This document shows, piece after piece, positions 7,967-16,867 of a stretch of 18,768 nucleotides of DNA. Under the pieces are notes generated by a model. That model was not told where the DNA came from, ran no database searches, and saw nothing but the letters and a program-made list of their open reading frames with translations. The stretch covers positions 1 to 18,768 of the forward strand of contig JAGGYZ010000219.1 in NCBI GenBank assembly GCA_021162285.1, in the 5' to 3' direction. How positions within the stretch are numbered: position 1 is the stretch's first letter; every line of letters begins with the position of its first letter. The position numbers were made by a program, and so were the translations under genes. The DNA is from Candidatus Fermentibacteraceae bacterium (GTDB taxonomy: Bacteria; Fermentibacterota; Fermentibacteria; Fermentibacterales; JCC-6).

Positions 7967-9707
7967 TCGAAACAGTCTCCCTTATTACCTCATCGAATGT
8001 AGTAATGCCCTTTTCAAGTTTCCGGAGTGCTGCTTCACGAAGGTTAATCATTCCCTTTCTAAGTGCCGCCTTCTCAAGTTCCACGCTGTTGGCATCGCCC
8101 TCAATCAGTGCGCGCATCTCATCATCTATCTGCATAAGCTCATAAATACCGGTTCTTCCACTGTATCCGGTCTGGTTACACTTTGAACATCCGGTGCCTT
8201 CGTAGAATGTAATACCCTTGAATCTTTCTGGATCAATTCCAGCTTCAAGCATTGCTTCCCGGGGAACCAGAACAGGTGTTTTGCAGTTGTTGCAGACTTT
8301 TCTTATCAGTCGCTGGCTGCATATGCTCACCAGAGAGGTACTCAGCATGTAGGGTTCCGTCCCCATATCAACAAGACGGTTGATTGTGCTCGGGGCATCA
8401 TTGGTGTGTGCAGTAGAAAGAACCAGGTGCCCGGTAAGTGCGGCACGGATAGCGATCTCGCTTGTTTCCTGATCTCTGATCTCACCAACCATGATAATAT
8501 CCGGGTCCTGCCTGAGATAAGCTCGCAGGGCCTTGGCAAAAGAAAGCCCCACATCTGAATTCATCTGGACCTGGTTGATACCTTTAAGGTTGAACTCCAC
8601 AGGGTTTTCTGCAGTCATGATGTTTACACCCACATCGTTCAATTCGGTAAGAGCAGAATACAGAGTTGTGGTTTTACCGCTGCCACTGGGTCCTGTGACC
8701 AGAACAATACCATATGGCCGTTTGATACCTTTCCTGAACTTGTACAGTGTGTCTTCATCAAACCCAAGAACATCCAGATTCAGTTGAACCTTGGAGCGGT
8801 CGAGAAGTCGAACTTCAACTTTTTCTCCGAAAAGGGTTGGTAGTGTGGAAAGACGCATATCAACAAACCTGTCTCCCACCCTGACCTTCGTTCTGCCATC
8901 CTGAGGAAGGTTGTGCTCGGCAATGTTCATATCCCCCAGGATCTTTAATCGACTGACCATTGCCTGTCTGTACTTTCTGCTGGGCCGCATTATTTCATGC
9001 AGTACACCATCGATCCTGTATCTGATCCTTATAAACTTCTCAAAAGGTTCAAAGTGTATGTCACTGGCTCCCCTTTTAACTGCGTCCGCGATAACACTGT
9101 TCACCAGTTTTACAACAGGAGAATCAGAGAGATCTACGGAAAGATCCTCCTCGTCCTCCTGCTCTTCCTCTTCCTCAATCAGGGAGAAAAAGGCTTCATT
9201 GCCGACGACAAGCTCATCCTCTGAGGCAAGCATCTCCGATTCTTTTTCATCTGCTTTTTCAACATCTTCAACAGGAACAATAGCGTCTGTTGCCCCATAG
9301 TATTTTTGCAAAGCCCGCTGGATCATGGAGGATGCACAGATATGAGGTTCTATCTCCATGCTGAGAGAAAATCTTAAATCATCAATGGAAAACAGATTCT
9401 GAGGATCTGCCATGGCAAGAACAAGTTTCCGCCCGTCTCTCTCCACAGGGATAACTTCGTAATGCAGTGCAAGTTTTGCAGAGACCAGATTCAGTACATC
9501 CTGAGGTATCTCCACTCCCTCAAGATTAACAGCCTCAATACGGTTCTGTCTTGCAAGATAATCATTCAATTTATCCTCTGAAATAAGATTCATCTTGACA
9601 AGGTTGTAACCCAGTCTCCCACCCTCGTTTTTCTGATGTTCAAGGGCATTATCCAGCTGATCCTTATCCAGAAGCCCCGCTTTCAGCAACATCTGGCCCA
9701 GTTTCAT
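7959..9707 (-). CDS. pilB: PilB, pilus extension ATPase, first copy
   Basis: A 582-aa PilB and the first gene of the pilus operon. The N-terminal MshEN domain carries two well-kept c-di-GMP motifs: residues 2-25 (KLG, L7, G11, L18, L22, Q25) and 31-54 (RLG, L36, L47, L51, Q54). A linker with a run of acidic residues (178-189) follows, then the N2 domain (SDIHFEPFEKFIRIRYRIDG), Walker A GPSGSGKTT (339-347), Walker B DIIMVGEIRD, His box STAHTND, and zinc pairs CNNC (472-475) and CSKC (507-510). The Asp box reads TAENPVEF, with Asn368 where Asp is usual; the neighbouring Glu367 is kept. A GAGG ribosome site lies 5 nt before the ATG, and a TTGACA box is about 75 nt upstream. It powers pilin polymerisation with PilC. 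Confidence 0.95.
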   Translation of the reverse strand: MKLGQMLLKAGLLDKDQLDNALEHQKNEGGRLGYNLVKMNLISEDKLNDYLARQNRIEAVNLEGVEIPQDVLNLVSAKLALHYEVIPVERDGRKLVLAMADPQNLFSIDDLRFSLSMEIEPHICASSMIQRALQKYYGATDAIVPVEDVEKADEKESEMLASEDELVVGNEAFFSLIEEEEEQEDEEDLSVDLSDSPVVKLVNSVIADAVKRGASDIHFEPFEKFIRIRYRIDGVLHEIMRPSRKYRQAMVSRLKILGDMNIAEHNLPQDGRTKVRVGDRFVDMRLSTLPTLFGEKVEVRLLDRSKVQLNLDVLGFDEDTLYKFRKGIKRPYGIVLVTGPSGSGKTTTLYSALTELNDVGVNIMTAENPVEFNLKGINQVQMNSDVGLSFAKALRAYLRQDPDIIMVGEIRDQETSEIAIRAALTGHLVLSTAHTNDAPSTINRLVDMGTEPYMLSTSLVSICSQRLIRKVCNNCKTPVLVPREAMLEAGIDPERFKGITFYEGTGCSKCNQTGYSGRTGIYELMQIDDEMRALIEGDANSVELEKAALRKGMINLREAALRKLEKGITTFDEVIRETVSNV

Positions 9708-9737
9708 TAAAACCTCTTCCTTACCTCAAAACTAAAA

Positions 9738-9749
9738 GTGAGAGCTCAC
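9738..9749. repeat. Small inverted repeat before pilB
   Basis: GTGAG-AG-CTCAC is a perfect 5-bp inverted repeat around a 2-nt centre. It lies between the candidate -10 region and the ribosome site of the first pilB. It could be an operator or a leader hairpin; no T-run follows, so it is not an obvious terminator for sprA. Confidence 0.3.
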
Positions 9750-9757
9750 GAATACCT

Positions 9758-9786
9758 AACTTTTAATCACAAAGAGCGAATGTCAA
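9758..9786 (-). promoter_or_regulatory. Candidate sigma-70 promoter of the pilus operon
   Basis: A perfect TTGACA (9786-9781) starts 9 nt after the sprA stop codon. The matching -10 is weak: TAAAAG (9765-9760) at 15-nt spacing or AAAGTT (9763-9758) at 17-nt spacing. The position, in the only gap upstream of the six tightly packed pil genes, supports the call more than the -10 does. Confidence 0.4.
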
Positions 9787-9794
9787 GAGCCTGA

Positions 9795-12700
9795 CTAAAA
9801 GTTGATTGTGACAGAAAGATTCAACCCCACATCCTTCTGATCATACTGGTTGTTAACCTTGTCTTTTTTCCAGCCGTAAATAGCTGTCATTGAAGCTGTA
9901 ACCATTCCAAAATCGTATGAAGCTGATGGCTCGATACGCCACTCGGTTTTGTCTGATTGAACCTGAGTCTCTCCCGCCTGTCCGCCGGTGACTTCGCTTC
10001 TCAGGGTCGATCTGGTAATAGACAGCGATGTTGTCAGGTCACTGCGAAACGACAGCCTTAACCTGTCAAGAATGGGAATGGGTATTGCAAGCCCGCCTGG
10101 AGCGCTGAAGCTGTATGTAAGTTTGAGCTGTGCAGAATTGTTTCCAGAGTGAACAACAGCGGAAGTTCCGGTGTAATTCCTTGTTTCCGTGGTTGACATG
10201 TTGTCTGACAGCGTAAGCTGAACTTTGTTATCAAAAGACCCTGTAAAACTCAACAGCGGGCTCCATCTGGAAGTCTCCGATTTACTCACAGGAGTAAGGC
10301 TGTCACTTTCTACCCTTGATGAGGAACTTGTTTCAAGTCTGTAACCGCTGCTGACAGAGCCGTTTCTAAGAAAGGCAAGAGGCGCATACCTCTCCAGTCC
10401 GCTCCACGAGACTGTAACTGACGGCCATGTTGTATTGTCTGTTCTGTTCCAGAAACCGGAGTAAAAACTCTTGTTCTCTGAATCATTGTATTCAACTCTC
10501 ACAGACATGGTGTTTGTTGGTCTGTAACCCCCGGAAATCTGAATAGAATTCGAAGTTGTTTTATTGTACGGGTCAAGTCCTTCAATACCAGGCTCAAAAC
10601 CGAACTGGTATCCGGAAGAAGGCATGAATGGAACATCGTTGTAGTCACTTCCCCGTGACCTGCTGAATACGATACTGGGATCGGTAATTCGGTCTGCCCA
10701 CCTCTCCATTTTGCTTAACAGCCACCTCGGGCTTCCAGGCAGTGCATCTTCATCAAGTCGCTCGTCCCGCAGCCTTGCGATCGATCTCAAAGAGTGTGCA
10801 AGCCCCAGTCTCAGGTTTAGCCTTGCAGTCACGTCACAACCCACATCAGGGCTGCTTAATGTATCTGCACCTGTTGAAGTGTGGGGACTTAGCCTGACCA
10901 TTCCGTACCTGGCATCCCAGCTGATTCTAGGCTTCAGAAAATTCCAGAAGTTAATCTCCTGACTGGCACTGACATTCTGATCTCTGGAAACCTCTCTTCC
11001 AATGTTTATTCCGGTCCGGGGTTCGTCCCATGGGTAGTACATATCTCTTCGCAGAGAGAGGCTGTAGGATGCAGTAAGCCCCTTCCATGGGTTGAATGAT
11101 ACATTACCATCTGTAAGAAGAACGCGTTCTGTATCATTCCTTGTTTGAACCGTGTCCTGATTTGCAATGTCATACATCACATTTCTTCCGCGTCTCCACC
11201 CCGCTCCAAACCCGATTCTGGTTGGTCTGAGCCTGATGTCTTCCAGTATGGGTATTCGGAACAGGCTCATACGACCAAGACTTAGATCATAGGTGAATGT
11301 AACATTCTCATTCTCTGTGGAATCCCTGGTGGTAGGTGTTCTGCCCCAGCCTCTTCCCAGAGCATGACGGATGTGAACAGGGTCAAACAGATACCGCCCG
11401 GCAAAATCGTCTGAGCGGCCGCTTCTTCTCCACTGTATTGAAGTATCCCACTTGTTTGATTCTGTTCGGTAGGCCCATGTTTCATTGCCTTCCAGCCTTA
11501 TATCGCTGTTGGTGGCATACCGTGGTTCCGTAAAACTGCGATTCCATGCGTAGGTCGCCGGTAAAAGCCAGTTCCACACAGGAGGGGTAAACCTGTCAAA
11601 ATTCAGCGTAGACGAAGCTGTGTATCTTGTGATGGTGGTGCCTGTACCGCTTGTCTTCCCGAGACCATGGAAATCATCGTCAATCATTCTGTAATCACCG
11701 GACAATAAAAGCATATCGGCAAAATCAACAGCAGTTGATATCCGGTGGGCATTTCCAGGCTCCAGATAGTGGCCTTTAACGGTAATGTCATCAACCCAGA
11801 CCTGGCTGGTAAGACCGGGCAGGTCTGTATTTCTTACTCCCAGTCCCAGCATCATAACTTCAGACAGCGATGGATTCCCGACAACGGCAAGGTTTCCGGC
11901 TCTGAACTCATTCTCTTCAGTCTGATCTCTAAGTGCCTTAAGGTCTACAAGGTCCTGAAGATCAACAGTTACAACCTGCCATCCCGGTAGAATGTCCGCT
12001 GTTACTTCGTAGTAATTAAGGCTGTCTCTTCCCAGCTGAAGAAACAACTCTCCCCCCTGGGAGGAACCGTGGTACGGGAAGCTCAGGGACCTGTACTGAG
12101 TGTAGTTCTCTATGGAATAGAAGGTCTGCCTGGCAATACCCTGATGGCCTGAAAGTAATTCAGAACAGTCCAGGCTGATTGACTGCTCAAGCCTGGGTTC
12201 ACCCTCACGATCTTCACCCGGGTCAATGCCGGGAGGGGGATTATCGATATAGTCCTGATTCTGCCGGTTGTTTACAACCGAAATCGTAAAGGATTCTTCA
12301 GGTACAACTGGAACACCCACTTCTTCCCACAGCGTTATACGGTTGGGTTCCCACCTGTTGCCCACAAGGCCCATATCGTATAACTCCAGAGTATCCTGCT
12401 GGGTAAACCCGTCTGCCCATACACGGGCATAGGTAATTTTCTCCCAGGTAGGATCTCCCGTACACATGGAAGGAACAGTTACAAGCAGTGAATCATCCAG
12501 TGGAACCTGTATCAGCATCCAGCCGCTGGGGCTTGTGGAAACTATGTAATCCGGATTATCCAGAGGAATTCTTACTCTGAAAAAGGTGTTGCTTCTATCA
12601 AGAACACCATTCCTGTTGAGATCCTCAGTATCAAGTCTTCCATTGTTTTCACAGTTGTTTATAGCATCAAATCTTGTACTGAGCGGCTCACCGGCATCGT

Positions 12701-15404
12701 ACCTGTAGTTGTCCTGGTTTGGATCCTGATTGCTGGAACCGTATCCGGGTTCATCAGCAGAGTGCAGTGTATCCAGACCAGTGTCTTCTGTTGTTGATCT
12801 TATTCCGTCCGAGTTTACATCCTCGGTATCAAGCTGGCCGTTAGCCTGGCGAATAAGGTTATCTCCAACCCTTTCAAGCCAGTAGGTATCTTCATCAATT
12901 CTCTCACCGAGATCGATGTACAGGTTAGCACCAGCTGCACAGCCTGTTGCTCTGATGTACACGGAAAGATGAGTTTTCTGCGAAAAATCTGCTCCATACC
13001 TTTCAATACATCTCTGAAATCCCCCCCATGAACCGGCTGGATTGTCTGAATCAGGTGTAAAAACAAACTGAAGAACACTGCTAAGCTTTTTCAGAGCGTC
13101 GTTACCGGTTTCTCCTGGTACAATATCGTGAAGTGACCATCTGTCTGTCGGGTTGTACCATCTGGCTTCCCCCACAGGAAACAACAGAGATGAACCGTTC
13201 ATGGGCTTTGAACAGTAGAACCAGGCCGAACGCGACTGCCCGATTGGGAATGTAGACGCGGATCCCTCCATATCATCAAGCCACGCTTTGCTCTCCCCGG
13301 AAGGCAGGCTTACTGCCATTTCTCCGGAAAGAACCACCCTGCTCTCTGCCTCGGTATTTACCAGCGGTATCATGTTCACTGCATCTGTAAGAAATTCCGG
13401 TCTGGCCTCCAGATGCAGATCGGCATCAAAAACCGTGGTTCCAAACGCTCCCTCGCCAATTCTGGGCCGGTCATCAGGGGAGCTGGCACTTTCGTACATC
13501 ATGGTGCCGCCAAACCAGGAGTGGGCACCCATGTTGTAAACTACCCTTGTCCCCAGAAGCGTCTTGGATACAGAGCTGAAAAAGGGCACATATTCAAAAG
13601 TAACCCTCAGTGTGTTGGCCGGATCCTGCGCAAGATCAGCCGCTTCACCCATAAGTGTCAGCAGACCGACCTCATAAATTATTGTGTAATCGGTACCCCT
13701 TATCAGCGTCTTTGCCTGGCCGGCTACGGTAAGGGTGACCTTCTCACTGCCATCGACAATACCCATGTGCCCGAGAGAATAGGTGGTTGAAGCAGCTCTG
13801 TAACTGACCCTCATGTAGTACAGAGACTGATTCATTGACGGGTTCTTCTCATTGTAAATCACATAGTTTGGATAATCAAGATCACTGCTGGTAAATGGCC
13901 GGCTCTGGGGAAACATGATAAATCCGTTTTCCCAATCCATTGTTTCATCTTCATCGTACATCAGCCCGTCACCGTTCGTGTCAAGGCCCAGAATCTGGGT
14001 AAATGGTACTCCATCCTGAACAGAAACAGGATCCTCTCCCGGCCTCTGGAGAAAAATGTCGCAGTTAAAACTTTCTCTTACGATGTTGTTGGCGCCCAGG
14101 AAATAGTAGTTTCTCATCTCGTACTGCCATGTGAGATCAGTTGCAAGGGGGTTGGATTGTTTTATCAGCTTCAGATTGTAGGGCCCCCCAGGTGGAGCAA
14201 CACCAACAGTGTCTCCCGCCTGGGTTATCAATGCCACTGCTACTGTGTAATTGTTATTTACCGGGCTGATAAACCTAATAGTTTTACCGGAATCCACAAG
14301 AACAAAGTCTTTGTCCAGTCCATACGACAGTTCATCCCACCATCCTGGCCCTGTTTCGTCTGTACCGGAGGGTGTTGGTATGAACCAGGTGCCTTCTATG
14401 GCACCTGTTTCCAGATTGTTTGTTCCGATACCGTCATCAACAAACACACGGATATAAAGCGGATCCATGTAAGGTGCTGACACAGTATCAGGAAATGCCC
14501 TGAAAAAATAGTTGTTTGCCGGATGGATATCGAGAATTGAATCGTTAACAAGGGAAGCCTGTCCAACAAAGTCGGAACTCTCAGTTGAACTTCCCTCCTT
14601 GCTTGCAATTACAGTAATATCAAGTGGGCCAGCCTGAGCGATAAGCTTTGCTCCGAACAGACCCTGATGAGGTATTGAGTAACTTATAAACTCGGGACCT
14701 GTAATTGACAGGTTCACATCACCAAGCTCGATAGATTGAACTATTTCATCGTCGTCTCCATCGTAATTCAGGCTGACACTGTAATCAGAGCCGATCTGCC
14801 TCTGGCTGTCATGGTCAACGGCAACATGAATCTTTTCACCTATGGTTCCGTCAAGACGGATTCGAAGATCCTGTTCCATTTTCAGATCAGGGAAAAGTGA
14901 TGTACTTGACCCTTCAACATTCACCCTGTTGGGGTAGATATGGCTGACTCCAGAGATAGAAATAGTCTGGTGTCCGGAAATATCCAGCTGTCCCCCTGTG
15001 CCGATTGCGTCACTGATAACCCCTGGCATGGATATAGGCAGATAGATAGTGGGAAGCAGGTGCCCTCTTGACCCGCTGTTTCGAATACCGTTCCGGGCAT
15101 TGGTCTCCGTCCACTGTTTCCAGGTACTCCATCCAATAAGACGTGACCTGACTCCCGAGAGTGACCATGTTCTTGATGTGGCCAGAGGATACCCCCTGTA
15201 CATCAACCTGTAACTGATACCCCTTCCCGCAAGACTGGACCATACCTCAACCTGGGTGGACGGCAGACTTACAAGCCATGGAAGAGAATCCTGATACCAG
15301 TAACCGGGATTCTCATCTATCAGCGAAAAGCTGCGCACGCCACCGGTTGCGAGGGCCCGGGGTACGATTAAAAAGAATAGTACTAAAATTAAAAGTCTTT
15401 TCAT
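9795..15404 (-). CDS. sprA: SprA/Sov-like giant outer-membrane protein
   Basis: This 1869-aa protein begins with a Sec signal peptide (KRLLILVLFFLIVPRALA) and ends in a beta-strand with terminal Phe (LNLSVTINF), the mark of an outer-membrane barrel. Two blocks resemble SprA: residues 176-270 (EQDLRIRLDGTIGEKIHVAV, then DDDEIVQSIELGDV, then HQGLFGAKLIAQAGPLDIT), and AWLDDMEGSASTFPI (707-721), equivalent to the YIDDFEG segment. Asp/Asn-rich loops near 475-487, 857-874 and 924-936 look like calcium-binding turns. The last ~650 residues are rich in alternating barrel-like strands. In Bacteroidota SprA is the type IX secretion translocon, usually about 2400 aa, so this form is shorter. No other type IX gene is in the window, so that role is inferred. 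The start is supported by GAGG 5 nt upstream. It diverges from lptF. Confidence 0.8.
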   Translation of the reverse strand: MKRLLILVLFFLIVPRALATGGVRSFSLIDENPGYWYQDSLPWLVSLPSTQVEVWSSLAGRGISYRLMYRGYPLATSRTWSLSGVRSRLIGWSTWKQWTETNARNGIRNSGSRGHLLPTIYLPISMPGVISDAIGTGGQLDISGHQTISISGVSHIYPNRVNVEGSSTSLFPDLKMEQDLRIRLDGTIGEKIHVAVDHDSQRQIGSDYSVSLNYDGDDDEIVQSIELGDVNLSITGPEFISYSIPHQGLFGAKLIAQAGPLDITVIASKEGSSTESSDFVGQASLVNDSILDIHPANNYFFRAFPDTVSAPYMDPLYIRVFVDDGIGTNNLETGAIEGTWFIPTPSGTDETGPGWWDELSYGLDKDFVLVDSGKTIRFISPVNNNYTVAVALITQAGDTVGVAPPGGPYNLKLIKQSNPLATDLTWQYEMRNYYFLGANNIVRESFNCDIFLQRPGEDPVSVQDGVPFTQILGLDTNGDGLMYDEDETMDWENGFIMFPQSRPFTSSDLDYPNYVIYNEKNPSMNQSLYYMRVSYRAASTTYSLGHMGIVDGSEKVTLTVAGQAKTLIRGTDYTIIYEVGLLTLMGEAADLAQDPANTLRVTFEYVPFFSSVSKTLLGTRVVYNMGAHSWFGGTMMYESASSPDDRPRIGEGAFGTTVFDADLHLEARPEFLTDAVNMIPLVNTEAESRVVLSGEMAVSLPSGESKAWLDDMEGSASTFPIGQSRSAWFYCSKPMNGSSLLFPVGEARWYNPTDRWSLHDIVPGETGNDALKKLSSVLQFVFTPDSDNPAGSWGGFQRCIERYGADFSQKTHLSVYIRATGCAAGANLYIDLGERIDEDTYWLERVGDNLIRQANGQLDTEDVNSDGIRSTTEDTGLDTLHSADEPGYGSSNQDPNQDNYRYDAGEPLSTRFDAINNCENNGRLDTEDLNRNGVLDRSNTFFRVRIPLDNPDYIVSTSPSGWMLIQVPLDDSLLVTVPSMCTGDPTWEKITYARVWADGFTQQDTLELYDMGLVGNRWEPNRITLWEEVGVPVVPEESFTISVVNNRQNQDYIDNPPPGIDPGEDREGEPRLEQSISLDCSELLSGHQGIARQTFYSIENYTQYRSLSFPYHGSSQGGELFLQLGRDSLNYYEVTADILPGWQVVTVDLQDLVDLKALRDQTEENEFRAGNLAVVGNPSLSEVMMLGLGVRNTDLPGLTSQVWVDDITVKGHYLEPGNAHRISTAVDFADMLLLSGDYRMIDDDFHGLGKTSGTGTTITRYTASSTLNFDRFTPPVWNWLLPATYAWNRSFTEPRYATNSDIRLEGNETWAYRTESNKWDTSIQWRRSGRSDDFAGRYLFDPVHIRHALGRGWGRTPTTRDSTENENVTFTYDLSLGRMSLFRIPILEDIRLRPTRIGFGAGWRRGRNVMYDIANQDTVQTRNDTERVLLTDGNVSFNPWKGLTASYSLSLRRDMYYPWDEPRTGINIGREVSRDQNVSASQEINFWNFLKPRISWDARYGMVRLSPHTSTGADTLSSPDVGCDVTARLNLRLGLAHSLRSIARLRDERLDEDALPGSPRWLLSKMERWADRITDPSIVFSRSRGSDYNDVPFMPSSGYQFGFEPGIEGLDPYNKTTSNSIQISGGYRPTNTMSVRVEYNDSENKSFYSGFWNRTDNTTWPSVTVSWSGLERYAPLAFLRNGSVSSGYRLETSSSSRVESDSLTPVSKSETSRWSPLLSFTGSFDNKVQLTLSDNMSTTETRNYTGTSAVVHSGNNSAQLKLTYSFSAPGGLAIPIPILDRLRLSFRSDLTTSLSITRSTLRSEVTGGQAGETQVQSDKTEWRIEPSASYDFGMVTASMTAIYGWKKDKVNNQYDQKDVGLNLSVTINF

Positions 15405-15437
15405 TTCACCTCGTATGTAGTATCCCTATGCAGGAGC

Positions 15438-15455
15438 CATGTTCCAGCAAACATG
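15438..15455. promoter_or_regulatory. Inverted repeat overlapping the lptF -35 box
   Basis: CATGTT (15438-15443) and AACATG (15450-15455) are perfect inverse arms around the 6-nt centre CCAGCA. The right arm runs into the predicted -35 hexamer, so a bound protein could block the promoter. It lies in the sprA-lptF divergent gap and could serve both genes. Operator function is inference. Confidence 0.35.
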
Positions 15456-15481
15456 ACAGAGAAGCCCCACATCGGTATAAT
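15453..15481 (+). promoter_or_regulatory. Sigma-70 type promoter of lptFG
   Basis: ATGACA (-35, 15453-15458, five of six matches to TTGACA) is followed after exactly 17 nt by a perfect TATAAT (-10, 15476-15481). Transcription would begin near 15488, about 39 nt before the lptF ATG. No equally good promoter was found on the minus strand for sprA in the same gap. Confidence 0.65.
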
Positions 15482-15526
15482 TCACTATCAGTCATCAATC
15501 AGGCAAGCGTCTATCATGGGAATTCA

Positions 15527-16867
15527 ATGAAAAAGTTGCAAGTATACGTACTGAAAGAGTTCTTCCCGCCATTTCTGCTTTCGCTTGGTCTGTTCACATT
15601 TATTATGCTTCTCGACAAGCTGCTGGATCTTCTCGACCTTATTGTAAGCAAGGGTGTTCCCATGCGTAATGTGGTAGAGATTTTCCTGCTTCTTCTCCCC
15701 TCCATGATTGCCGTTGTTATTCCCATGGGTGTTCTGGCCGGTATTCTTATTGCTGTGGGCAGGCTTTCCGGTGATCTGGAAATAACCGCCATGAAAGCCA
15801 GTGGAGCCTCTATCTACAACATAATGTTCCCTTTGGGGTTGGTGGCTATTCTCATTGCAGGTGTTCTTGTCGTGTTTAACAACAGCGTTCTTCCTGATGC
15901 CAACCATGTTGCCAGAAATCTTCTGCTTGACATAGGAACCATGAGACCTACTGCAAGAATAGAACCGGGAATGTTTGTTGATGAAGTGGAGAACTACAGA
16001 ATCTTTGTCCAGGAAAAGGACGATCTTACAGGCAAACTGATCGGTGTTATCATCCACACCAGCACACCGGGAGCCCCCGCCAGAACAATTACAGCCATGC
16101 AGGGCACCATGGAACCTGTAGGGGCCAACCACCTCAGGCTCACCCTGGAAGATGGACAGATGCACGAAAAAGACAGGGAAAACGGTTATCGATATGCTTC
16201 GTTTTCAACCTACATAATAGACATCGCCCGGTCTGAAGAACTGGTGAGGCACGACAGGAACAGTCGGGGAGACAGGGAAATGTCTGCCGGACAGATGAAT
16301 TTATTCATCGACAGCCTCGGTGCTAGACAGACTCTTCTGAAAGACAGTATAACATCTGTAGCACAGTCTTTCTTTGTCTCTCTCAACGACGGGAGCAACC
16401 CTGTTGCCACAGGAGACAGCACCAGAATGCTGAGAAACACCATGACCTGGTTAACCGGCACATCCACAGACTTGATTCTTCTCAACGAACAGGTAAGCAA
16501 CCTCCAGCGAAACATCGGCAAATACAATGTGGAAATACACAAGAAATACTCAATTCCTTTTGCATGCATTGTTTTTGTTCTTCTGGGTGTACCCCTTGGC
16601 CTTTCCTCAAAAAACTCCAACACAGGCCTTGCTGTAACCATGAGCCTGATTTTTATTCTGGTGTACTACTTCTTCCTTATTGCAGGGGAACAGCTGGCCG
16701 ACAGAGGACGAATTTCAGCGTGGGCTGCAATGTGGTCTCCAAATATTCTGCTGGGTACACTGGGCGTGTACCTCACCTACCGAAGCATGCGTGAGGGACA
16801 CCCTATCCCTCTGCCTGACTTCAAGGAACTGATAAAGAAATTCAAGAGAAAGAGACAACGGAAGTGA
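15527..16867 (+). CDS. lptF: LptF/YjgP family LPS export permease
   Basis: This 446-aa inner-membrane permease would, with LptG and the ATPase LptB, extract lipopolysaccharide from the inner membrane and hand it to the periplasmic bridge. It opens with YVLKEFFPPFLLSLGLFTFI, close to the usual LptF start. It has about six hydrophobic segments (near 14-35, 53-78, 99-120, 342-360, 368-388, 400-418) around a periplasmic jellyroll domain. EITAMKASGAS (85-95) is the conserved cytoplasmic loop. It is longer than the ~366-aa E. coli protein, mainly through a polar, probably helical stretch at about 245-335. The ATG at 15527 is chosen by homology and a weak GGGA 6 nt upstream; the open frame runs back to 15278 but would overlap sprA. 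It ends in a 4-nt overlap with lptG. Confidence 0.9.
   Translation: MKKLQVYVLKEFFPPFLLSLGLFTFIMLLDKLLDLLDLIVSKGVPMRNVVEIFLLLLPSMIAVVIPMGVLAGILIAVGRLSGDLEITAMKASGASIYNIMFPLGLVAILIAGVLVVFNNSVLPDANHVARNLLLDIGTMRPTARIEPGMFVDEVENYRIFVQEKDDLTGKLIGVIIHTSTPGAPARTITAMQGTMEPVGANHLRLTLEDGQMHEKDRENGYRYASFSTYIIDIARSEELVRHDRNSRGDREMSAGQMNLFIDSLGARQTLLKDSITSVAQSFFVSLNDGSNPVATGDSTRMLRNTMTWLTGTSTDLILLNEQVSNLQRNIGKYNVEIHKKYSIPFACIVFVLLGVPLGLSSKNSNTGLAVTMSLIFILVYYFFLIAGEQLADRGRISAWAAMWSPNILLGTLGVYLTYRSMREGHPIPLPDFKELIKKFKRKRQRK

Noticed and set aside
15278..15526. N-terminal extension of lptF
   Set aside because: It would overlap sprA in the opposite direction and has no family likeness; LptF homology and the promoter position favour the ATG at 15527.
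15524..16165. 213-codon minus-strand frame opposite lptF
   Set aside because: It is antisense to a clear membrane permease gene; the His/Asn-rich translation is typical of a reverse-strand shadow.
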